Assembly (NCBI GenBank): GCA_947628025.1
Contig: CANQYH010000015.1
Coordinates: 1 to 22,177 of the forward strand
Length of the DNA: 22,177 nucleotides
Direction of reading: 5' to 3'
Origin: an uncultured Lachnospiraceae bacterium
GTDB lineage: Bacteria; Bacillota; Clostridia; Lachnospirales; Lachnospiraceae
Part shown: one piece after another, positions 14,845-21,444 of the stretch
Numbering within the stretch: position 1 is the first letter of the stretch
Layout of the letters: each line of letters begins with the position of its first letter
Program-made: the position numbers and the translations under genes
The notes under the pieces: model-generated
Told to the model about the DNA's origin: nothing
Database searches by the model: none
What the model saw: the letters and a program-made list of their open reading frames with translations, nothing else

Positions 14845-16263
14845 ATGATAAAGAATAATCAGCAGATGCTGAACCGGCTGCATCTGTTTCTGGACATACT
14901 GGTCCTGGTGGCTGCCTACGCGCTGGCCTGGTGCTGCCTCGTCCTGAGAAATACGCTGCTGACGCCGGAGAGGGGCCTGCTTCCGCCGCAGTATTATTTT
15001 GCCGTACTGGTTGTCATTATCCCGCTGTATCTGATCTTATATACGTCCTTTCATTTATATGAACCGAAGCGGATACAGTCCAGGCGATACGAATTTTTTA
15101 ATATTTTCCGTTCCAATCTGTTAGGCCTTCTGGTCATGACGACCGTGCTGTTTCTGTTCCGGAAGAATCCATTCATCCAGGAATTTTCTTCTAGGATGGT
15201 GGGCTATTTCTTCATTATCAATATCGTGGCGGAGACGGCGGAACGCGCCGCGATCCGCGCGGTGCTGCGGACCCTGCGTTCTAAGGGCTACAACCAGAAG
15301 CATATTCTTCTGGTGGGAATGAGCCGGACCGCGGAGGGATTCATCGACCGCGTAAAGAGCAATCCGGAATGGGGGTACCAGATCTGGGGCATCCTGGACG
15401 ATACGGCGTCTCCGGGCGACGAATATAAGGGCGTGAAAGTGCTGGGAGTGATCGACGAGCTGGAGTCGATCCTGGAACTCAATACCCTGGATGAGATCGC
15501 GATCACGCTGGCCATCGGAGAATACGGAAAACTGGAGCGGATCGTGGCTGCCTGCGAAAAATCGGGGGTCCACACCAAATTTATCCCGGATTACAATAAT
15601 CTGATCCCGACGAGGCCGTATACGGAGGATCTGCAGGGGCTTCCGGTGATCAATATCCGCCATGTGCCGCTGACGCTGATGTATAACAGGATGATCAAGC
15701 GGGCCGTAGATGTGGTGGGTTCCCTTGCGGCGATCGTCTTGTTCTCTCCGGTCATGCTTCTGACCGCTATTTTGATCAAACTGACGTCGCCGGGGCCTCT
15801 GATCTTCAAGCAGGAGCGGGTCGGGCTTCACAACCGGTCGTTCCAGATGTATAAATTCCGTTCGATGGAGGTGCAGCCGCTGTCGGAGGAAAATTCGAAA
15901 TGGACGACGCAGCACGATCCCCGCGTGACGCCGGTGGGCCGGGTGATCCGGAAGACCAGCATCGACGAGCTGCCGCAGCTTTTTAACGTGCTGAAGGGCG
16001 AGATGAGCCTGGTGGGGCCCAGGCCGGAGCGGCCGCTTTTTGTGGAACGGTTCAAGGAGGAGATCCCCAGATATATGATCAAGCACCAGGTGCGGCCGGG
16101 GATGACCGGATGGGCCCAGATCAACGGCTACCGGGGGGACACTTCGATCACCAAGCGGATCGAGCATGACCTGTATTATATTGAAAACTGGACGTTCGGA
16201 CTGGATATCAAGATCCTGTTCCTGACGATCTTTAAAGGTTTTATCAATAAAAACGCATACTAG
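14845..16263 (+). CDS. Undecaprenyl-phosphate sugar phosphotransferase (WcaJ/WbaP-type)
   Basis: The 472-residue product has the full layout of the polyisoprenyl-phosphate hexose-1-phosphate transferase family. Four N-terminal membrane helices (within about 10-135) precede a Rossmann-like CoA_binding_3-type domain (HILLVGMSRTAEGF onward), then the re-entrant helix (KRAVDVVGSLAAIVLFSPV) and catalytic core. The core shows FKQERVG, YKFRSM, DELPQLFNVLKGEMSLVGPRPE and RPGMTGWAQINGYRG, all hallmarks of the family. It transfers a sugar 1-phosphate, often glucose or galactose, from its nucleotide to undecaprenyl phosphate, the first committed step of capsule or exopolysaccharide assembly. GGGTGAAAG precedes the ATG. 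The sugar specificity cannot be read. Its presence marks the cluster as a lipid-linked glycopolymer pathway. Confidence 0.94.
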   Translation: MIKNNQQMLNRLHLFLDILVLVAAYALAWCCLVLRNTLLTPERGLLPPQYYFAVLVVIIPLYLILYTSFHLYEPKRIQSRRYEFFNIFRSNLLGLLVMTTVLFLFRKNPFIQEFSSRMVGYFFIINIVAETAERAAIRAVLRTLRSKGYNQKHILLVGMSRTAEGFIDRVKSNPEWGYQIWGILDDTASPGDEYKGVKVLGVIDELESILELNTLDEIAITLAIGEYGKLERIVAACEKSGVHTKFIPDYNNLIPTRPYTEDLQGLPVINIRHVPLTLMYNRMIKRAVDVVGSLAAIVLFSPVMLLTAILIKLTSPGPLIFKQERVGLHNRSFQMYKFRSMEVQPLSEENSKWTTQHDPRVTPVGRVIRKTSIDELPQLFNVLKGEMSLVGPRPERPLFVERFKEEIPRYMIKHQVRPGMTGWAQINGYRGDTSITKRIEHDLYYIENWTFGLDIKILFLTIFKGFINKNAY

Positions 16264-16295
16264 AAGACGGAAACGACAGAGACGAGGTTACGGAC

Positions 16296-18632
16296 ATGGG
16301 TAATGAACATGAGGATGGGCTGAAAGATCCCATTTATACGGGGGGCCCGCGCAGGCCCCGCGAAAATACCGAAGAGACGGCGCATACACAGGGGCAGCAG
16401 GCGCGCAGGATCCGGGAAAACGCCGAAGAGACGGCGCATACGCAGGGGCAGCAGGCGCGCAGGACCCGGGAAAACGCCGAAGAGACGGCGCATACGCAGG
16501 GACAGCAGGCGCGCAGGACCCGGGAACATGCCGCGGAGGGGGCGCGCACCCGGGAAAGCGGCGCGGAAAGGGCGCGTACGAAAGAGCAGCATCAGAGAGT
16601 TCCAAGACGCGGGGAGCAGCCGGAGAGCGCTCCCGAACCGGAGTCTTTCAGCAGCAAAGTAGCGCAGATCCGCCTGGATCTGGAGAGAAAAAAGAAACGC
16701 AGAAGACGTATCATTATCATGGCAGTGGCGGAGTGTATCGTGCTGGCGTGCATATTCTCGTATGCATATGTGAGCCGCCTTTGGAATCTGATGCCCAGAC
16801 CCAGCGTAGACAAACAGAATGTGGAGAACGCCAATATCTCTGTGGAAACGATCAAGAAGATGCAGGGGTACTGGATGATCGCGATCTTCGGCGTGGATGC
16901 CGGTACGGGCACGTCCAGCGCCAGAGGCAACAATTCGGACGTCAATATGATCGCCTGTATCAATCAGGACACGGGGGAGATCAAGCTGGTGTCCGTATAT
17001 CGCGATACCTATCTGAAAGTAAACGATAAGGGGGATATGCGGAAATTTAATTATGCCTACGCCAGCGGCGGCGCGGAGCAGGCCCTGAAGATGCTCAATG
17101 AAAATCTGGATCTGAATATTACCGAGTATATCGTGTTCAACTGGAAAGCGGTCGCGGACGGGATCAATTTCCTGGGCGGCGTGGATCTGGAGATCACGGA
17201 TGCGGAGTTTAAATACATCAACTCGTTTATTTCCGAGACGGTAAAAGAGACGGGAGTGCCGTCCGTGCAGCTTAAAAGCGCGGGGATGAACCATCTGGAC
17301 GGCGTGCAGGCGGTGGCCTATGCCCGTCTGCGTCTGATGGACAGCGATTACCAGCGTGTAGAGCGGCAGAAAAAGGTGATCGCCCAGGCTTTTGAAAAGG
17401 CCAAACATTCGGACTACGTGGTGCTGAATCAGATCCTGGTGATCTGCCTGCAGGAGGTCATGACGAACCTGGATTTTGCGGACCTGACCAACGTGGCTCT
17501 GAACGTTACCAAGTACCATATCGGAGATACGGGCGGTTTCCCCTTTAACAGAGGGGAGAAGACCGTTGGAAAGATCGGTTCCTGCATTATTCCTAAGACG
17601 CTGGAGAGCAATGTGAGCCAGCTGCACCAGTTCCTGTTCGGCGACGAGGCCTATGAACCGACGGATGCTGTGAAAAAGATCAGCCAGAAGATTTCGGAGA
17701 CGACCGGTATGTATGAGGCTGGGACGGCCCCGGCGGTCAGTTCCGGCGGCGGTTCGGGTTCCGGGAGCGGGAATAGTTCGGGCAGCGGCTCTGGTTCGGG
17801 AAGCGGGAATGGTTCCGGGAGTGGTAGCGGCTCTGGCAGCGGGAACAGTTCGGGCGGTGGCAGCGGTTCGGGCTCCGGGAACAGTTCCGGGAGCGGCAGC
17901 GGCTCCGGCAGCGGGAACAGTTCCGGCAATGGCGGCGGTTCCGGCAGCACGACTGAGGCGGAGACAACGGCCGCCCCGACTGAGGCGGAACAGACGACCG
18001 CCGCGGAAGAGACGACGCTGGCTCCGGAGGAGAGCAGTCCTTTTGAGAACGGCATTATCATAGAACCGTCCGATATCATGGAAACGGACGCCCAGGGGCA
18101 GCCGATCGGACAGGAGGACGACAATGGCACTTCGGCTCCGGAGGGACCTGTGCCGGGCGAGAGTATGCCGGATCAGCAGCCGTCGCCGGGCGAGAGCGTG
18201 CCGGGCGAAAGTAGGCCGGATCAGCAGCCGTCGCCGGGTGAGAGTACGCCGGATCAGCAGCCGGTGCCGGGTGAGAGTACGCCGGATCAGCAGCCTGTGC
18301 CGGGCGAGAGTACGCCGGATCAGCAGCCGTCCTCGCCGGAGGAGAGCGCGCCGTCCGAGAGTTCCGCGTCTGTGCCGGGCAGTGGTCCGAACAGCGATAT
18401 CACGATTCCTGCGGGGCCGGGCGACGTGGAGACGAACGAGAGCGCCGGGGGAGACGATACGGTGGGATCGGGTCAGCAGCAGACCGCTCCGCCCGCTCCC
18501 GAGCAGAGTTCTCCGGCCGCACCGGAGAGCCAGTCGGCTCCGTCCGATACGCAGGCTTCCCCGGGAGAGCCGGGACCGGTTCCGGACGGGACGTCGATTG
18601 TGATCCCGCCCTCCTCCGAGATCGGGGAGTAA
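16296..18632 (+). CDS. LytR-CpsA-Psr family glycopolymer ligase with long repeat tails
   Basis: The 778-residue protein is more than twice the usual LCP length. Residues 1-138 are a cytosolic, highly charged region with three 18-residue repeats (22-75). A basic stretch RKKKRRRR and one membrane helix (about 139-159) follow, giving N-in topology. The LCP domain spans about 190-450: FGVD (D201), SVYRDTYLKV (R236, D237), KFNYAYASGGAEQAL, GGVDLEITDAE and AYARLRLMDSDYQRVERQ, containing the conserved Arg and Asp residues that bind the polyprenyl pyrophosphate. Residues 482-778 are an extracellular tail: a 70-residue Gly/Ser/Asn block, a Thr/Glu block, PGES(x)PDQQP repeats, then Pro/Ser-rich sequence. 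LCP enzymes move lipid-linked polymers onto peptidoglycan, so it would complete this cluster's pathway. The tail may span the wall. Confidence 0.93.
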   Translation: MGNEHEDGLKDPIYTGGPRRPRENTEETAHTQGQQARRIRENAEETAHTQGQQARRTRENAEETAHTQGQQARRTREHAAEGARTRESGAERARTKEQHQRVPRRGEQPESAPEPESFSSKVAQIRLDLERKKKRRRRIIIMAVAECIVLACIFSYAYVSRLWNLMPRPSVDKQNVENANISVETIKKMQGYWMIAIFGVDAGTGTSSARGNNSDVNMIACINQDTGEIKLVSVYRDTYLKVNDKGDMRKFNYAYASGGAEQALKMLNENLDLNITEYIVFNWKAVADGINFLGGVDLEITDAEFKYINSFISETVKETGVPSVQLKSAGMNHLDGVQAVAYARLRLMDSDYQRVERQKKVIAQAFEKAKHSDYVVLNQILVICLQEVMTNLDFADLTNVALNVTKYHIGDTGGFPFNRGEKTVGKIGSCIIPKTLESNVSQLHQFLFGDEAYEPTDAVKKISQKISETTGMYEAGTAPAVSSGGGSGSGSGNSSGSGSGSGSGNGSGSGSGSGSGNSSGGGSGSGSGNSSGSGSGSGSGNSSGNGGGSGSTTEAETTAAPTEAEQTTAAEETTLAPEESSPFENGIIIEPSDIMETDAQGQPIGQEDDNGTSAPEGPVPGESMPDQQPSPGESVPGESRPDQQPSPGESTPDQQPVPGESTPDQQPVPGESTPDQQPSSPEESAPSESSASVPGSGPNSDITIPAGPGDVETNESAGGDDTVGSGQQQTAPPAPEQSSPAAPESQSAPSDTQASPGEPGPVPDGTSIVIPPSSEIGE
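16359..16520 (+). repeat. Three in-frame 54-nt tandem repeats (cytosolic LCP N-terminus)
   Basis: Three near-identical 54-nt units encode RENAEETAHTQGQQARRT, with a degenerate fourth starting at 16521 (REHAAEGARTRE). Units two and three are almost identical at nucleotide level, which points to recent duplication. Confidence 0.92.
17739..17948 (+). repeat. Gly/Ser/Asn low-complexity tract in LCP tail
   Basis: Seventy codons of nearly pure Gly and Ser with periodic Asn (GSGSGNSSGSG pattern). The DNA is a degenerate GGC/AGC/GGT/TCC array, likely to expand and contract. It follows the LCP domain and should be a flexible extracellular spacer. Confidence 0.9.
18153..18329 (+). repeat. 33-nt tandem repeats encoding PGESTPDQQPV
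   Basis: Five PGES-start units are visible, three of them close 33-nt copies (PGESTPDQQPV/S), with one copy containing an extra PGESVPGESR segment. They are in frame inside the extracellular LCP tail. Confidence 0.88.
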
Positions 18633-18756
18633 TCCGGGGCGGCGGCCGATGGTTTTGACGTGAAGCGGCAGGGCTGTTTCGGACGGCAGGAGAGTAATCT
18701 GAAACGGCGGCCGATGGTTTTGACGTAAAGCGACAGGGGTCTGCTTCGACTGGATA
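18627..18756 (+). repeat. 65-bp direct tandem duplication after the LCP gene
   Basis: Copy one (18627-18691) and copy two (18692-18756) both start GAGTAATC and share GGCGGCCGATGGTTTTGACGT and AAGCG-CAGGG, exactly 65 bases apart. Copy one includes the last codon and stop of the LCP gene. The final third of each copy has diverged. Confidence 0.8.
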
Positions 18757-18798
18757 GAAAACAGGATCTGCCATGCAAAAAAGCAGGCTCCTGTTTTC
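18757..18798 (+). terminator. Hairpin terminator between the LCP and htrA genes
   Basis: GAAAACAGGA (18757-18766) pairs perfectly with TCCTGTTTTC (18789-18798), with an inner CTGC/GCAG pairing and an A-rich loop. The A-run on one side and T-run on the other are typical of a terminator usable in both directions. No extra T-run follows 18798, so strength is uncertain. Confidence 0.6.
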
Positions 18799-18836
18799 AG
18801 GTTATTTAGAAAGCACAGAAAAAGATGTAAGCCTCA

Positions 18837-18891
18837 TTTCACAGTTTTATTATGATTCTTTCACAGTTTGGTCACAGAAGATTGATATAGT
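18837..18891 (+). promoter_or_regulatory. htrA promoter with phased TTCACA direct repeats
   Basis: TTTCACAGTTT occurs at 18837-18847 and again at 18859-18869, 22 bases apart, and GTCACAG follows at 18871-18877, 11 bases further. These lie on one face of the helix and end just before an extended -10, TGATATAGT (18883-18891). No good -35 exists at the right distance. This layout is typical of PhoB/OmpR-family activator sites that replace the -35. Confidence 0.55.
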
Positions 18892-18939
18892 TAGATCATC
18901 GAAAGAAAACAAAGCATTGTTGGAAAGGGGTTGTTCTTT

Positions 18940-21231
18940 ATGTATGATGATGAAATGAATCGGATAGATGAAAACGACGGGACGGAGTACGCGGGAGCGG
19001 AAGACAGTCTCGATCTGGAGGATGCGCAGGCGGCTCCGTCCGGCCTGGAGATCGCGCAGGAGCAGGCAGCTTCGGCGGGAGACCGGCCGGCGGTTCCGGA
19101 GATGTCAGCCGGACCGGTTAGCGGTCAGAGTCAGCCGGCAGTGTCCGAAAACGCGCAGAACTACAGCGACGGCGGCCATGGGTACGGCGTTTCGACCGGA
19201 AATGGTCAGACTGAAAACAGCCAGTCCGAAAGCGGCCGGAATTACGGCGGTTCGTACGCGGGCGGTCAGAGCTATCGTGATCTGTCCGGAAGTAATCCGT
19301 CTTATGGCGTACAGAGCGGCGCGGGGCAGGGCTACAGCGGCCAGAGCTACGGCGGTCAGGATGGAGCGGGCCAGAGTTACGGCAGCCGGGATGGATCCGG
19401 CCAGAATAGCGCAGGCCAGGGTTACAGTAGCCAGAGCGGCGCGGGCCAGGCTTACGGCAGCCGGGATGGGTCTGGTCAGAATGGAACGAGCCAGAGTTAC
19501 GACAGCCAGAACGGAGCAAGCCAGGGCTACAACAGCCAGAATGGAGCGAGCCAGGTTTACGGCAGTCAAAACGGAACGAGCCAGAGCTACGGCAGTCAGA
19601 ACACGACAGGCCAGAGCTACAGCAGTCAGAACCCATACAGCGGAAACGGCGCCCAGAACTACCCGGGTCAGTACGGTTACGGCGCGAACACCCAGAGTCA
19701 TTCGGGACAGTACGGAGCCAGTCAAGGCTATGGCGATGCGTCCGGTAACCGTTCGCCTTACGGCAGTCAGTATGGAGCGAACCAGAATTACAGCGGTCAG
19801 AACCCGTACGGCGGGAACGGTGGCCAGAATTATCAAAATGGTTACAATACTCAGAATCACCAGGATGCGTACAGCCAGAGCTATCAGAACGCCGGCGGCA
19901 GCGCTTCCAACGGCCAGAATCAGTACAGTGCGGGCAATTCCCAGAATACCGATTCTCCTTATCCGGTGAACCAGGAGCCGAAGAAAAAGAAAGCGCCCGG
20001 CAAGGTGAAAAAAGCCGCAGGTCTCGTGGCGGCGGCGCTGGTGTTCGGAGTCATATCCGGCGGTACGATGGTGGGGATCAATATCCTGGCGGATTCGATG
20101 AAAGAGGAGGACGCGCCTCCGATCACTGTGAACCAGCCGACAGAGAAGTACAGCCTTTCGGACGACGATATCAGCCGGATCGCCGGCAGCCTGAACCTGA
20201 ATTCTGACGGGAGCCGTACCGTGGTCATGGATGTGTCGGACATCGTAGAGGATGTGATGCCGTCGGTGGTGGCGATCAACAACATGACCCGTTACGAGAA
20301 CATCAATCCGTGGTTCGGCGGCAGCCAGACCTACGAGGTGCCCAGCGCCGGTTCCGGTATCATTGTTGGGCAGAACGATACGGATCTGCTGATCGTGACG
20401 AACAATCATGTGGTCGAGGACGCGACGGAGACTTCGGTGGTATTTATTGACGATACAGAAGTGGAAGCGACGATCAAGGGAACCGATTCCGAGAGCGACC
20501 TGGCGGTCGTGGCGGTGCCGCTGAATACCATTCCCGCGGAGACGCTGGAGAAGATCTCGATCGCCGAGCTGGGAAATTCGGACGAACTGAAAGTCGGCCA
20601 GGGCGTGATCGCCATCGGCAATGCTCTGGGATACGGCCAGGCCGTGACCGTAGGCTATATCAGCGCATTGAACCGTGAGGTGACGGTAGACGGAAGCACC
20701 AGCCGGAACCTGCTTCAGACGGATGCGGCGATCAACCCCGGCAACAGCGGCGGCGCGCTGCTGAACATGCAGGGACAGGTCATCGGTATCAACGAAGCGA
20801 AATATACGGATACGGATGTGGAAGGCATGGGCTATGCGATCCCGATCTCCCAGGCGCAGAGCGTCATCGATACGCTGATGGTGCGCCGCAGCGGAGAACA
20901 GGTCGAGGAGGACCAGGCCGGATACCTGGGCATCCAGGGCATTACCGTAGACAGTACGATGGAGCAGCAGTTCGGTATCCCGGCGGGCGTCTATATCGTG
21001 CGCATCGTCGAGGGCGGAGCGGCTTCCAAGACCGATCTGCGGGAGAAAGACGTGCTCGTCAAATTTGACGGACAGACCATCCGCACGTATTCCAGCCTGC
21101 AGGATTTGCTGAAATATTATAAAAAAGGCGAGACCGTGGAGATCGTAGTGAAATCCCTGGAGAACGGCGAATATGTGGAACGCACGATCACGATCACGCT
21201 GGGCGGACGGGAAACGGTAAATAACGGATAA
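18940..21231 (+). CDS. HtrA/DegP-like membrane serine protease with long Y/Q/N/G/S-rich N-terminus
   Basis: The ATG at 18940 has AAAGGGG nine bases upstream; a TTG at 18931 adds only three residues. Of 763 residues, about 1-70 are acidic. About 71-342 are low-complexity Gly/Ser/Tyr/Gln/Asn sequence with decapeptide repeats. KKKKAPGKVKK leads into one membrane helix (about 359-384) with N-in topology. The external trypsin-like domain carries the triad H490 (TNNHVVE), D520 (ESDLAVV) and S603 (NPGNSGGAL), and a single PDZ domain occupies about 655-760 (GVYIVRIVEGGAASKTDL). Such proteases degrade misfolded envelope and secreted proteins. Typical Firmicute HtrA proteins have a short cytosolic N-terminus, so the 350-residue one is unusual. 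It sits after the wall-glycopolymer cluster but has its own promoter. Confidence 0.94.
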   Translation: MYDDEMNRIDENDGTEYAGAEDSLDLEDAQAAPSGLEIAQEQAASAGDRPAVPEMSAGPVSGQSQPAVSENAQNYSDGGHGYGVSTGNGQTENSQSESGRNYGGSYAGGQSYRDLSGSNPSYGVQSGAGQGYSGQSYGGQDGAGQSYGSRDGSGQNSAGQGYSSQSGAGQAYGSRDGSGQNGTSQSYDSQNGASQGYNSQNGASQVYGSQNGTSQSYGSQNTTGQSYSSQNPYSGNGAQNYPGQYGYGANTQSHSGQYGASQGYGDASGNRSPYGSQYGANQNYSGQNPYGGNGGQNYQNGYNTQNHQDAYSQSYQNAGGSASNGQNQYSAGNSQNTDSPYPVNQEPKKKKAPGKVKKAAGLVAAALVFGVISGGTMVGINILADSMKEEDAPPITVNQPTEKYSLSDDDISRIAGSLNLNSDGSRTVVMDVSDIVEDVMPSVVAINNMTRYENINPWFGGSQTYEVPSAGSGIIVGQNDTDLLIVTNNHVVEDATETSVVFIDDTEVEATIKGTDSESDLAVVAVPLNTIPAETLEKISIAELGNSDELKVGQGVIAIGNALGYGQAVTVGYISALNREVTVDGSTSRNLLQTDAAINPGNSGGALLNMQGQVIGINEAKYTDTDVEGMGYAIPISQAQSVIDTLMVRRSGEQVEEDQAGYLGIQGITVDSTMEQQFGIPAGVYIVRIVEGGAASKTDLREKDVLVKFDGQTIRTYSSLQDLLKYYKKGETVEIVVKSLENGEYVERTITITLGGRETVNNG
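19150..19965 (+). repeat. FUS-like low-complexity domain coding region with 30-nt repeats
   Basis: This stretch encodes residues about 71-342 of the protease, with roughly 32 tyrosines by hand count, mostly in SYG/GYS/QSY settings. The clearest tandem array is 19480-19629, five 30-nt units encoding NG[AT]SQxYxSQ. Earlier units (from 19318) are GAGQ-x-Y-G-S-R/Q-D variants. Confidence 0.88.
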
Positions 21232-21330
21232 AAGCGGCGCAGGCTGCGGCAGGCGCCGGGACCGGCCGACGAGGTCCGGTATATAGATTCATATAAATCA
21301 GGGAGCGCTGGAAACAAAATCAGCGGTTTG

Positions 21331-21402
21331 CCCCCGGCGGCTTCTGCGGCTGCGGAACCTCTCAGAAAAAGAGAGGACCGCGGCTGCGGGAACCGTCGGG
21401 GG
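21331..21402 (+). promoter_or_regulatory. Long imperfect hairpin in the clpX leader
   Basis: Bases 21331-21363 fold against 21371-21402 to give a stem of about 32 pairs, including several G-U wobbles, two mismatched positions and one bulge, closed by the loop AGAAAAA between CCTCTC and GAGAGG. It lies 31 nt before the clpX ribosome site. No T-run follows, so it is not a standard terminator; a leader structure, processing site or palindromic repeat is possible. Confidence 0.6.
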
Positions 21403-21444
21403 CCGTCTGGGTTTCTGCGGCGACCCGGGAACAGGAGAGAGGAT

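Noticed and set aside
16260..17627. 455-residue minus-strand frame with internal repeats
   Set aside because: The repeats are just the complement of the LCP 54-nt array; no start signal or domain is present.
18773..18958. 61-residue plus-strand frame before htrA
   Set aside because: It begins inside the terminator hairpin, has no ribosome site and runs over the htrA promoter and start.
18968..19969. Arg-rich 333-residue plus-strand frame inside htrA
   Set aside because: This is the shifted reading of the low-complexity repeat DNA; the correct frame continues into a complete protease.
21235..21280. Terminator directly after htrA
   Set aside because: CGGCGC/GCGCCG and ACCGG/CCGGT pairings exist, but stems are short and no T-run follows.
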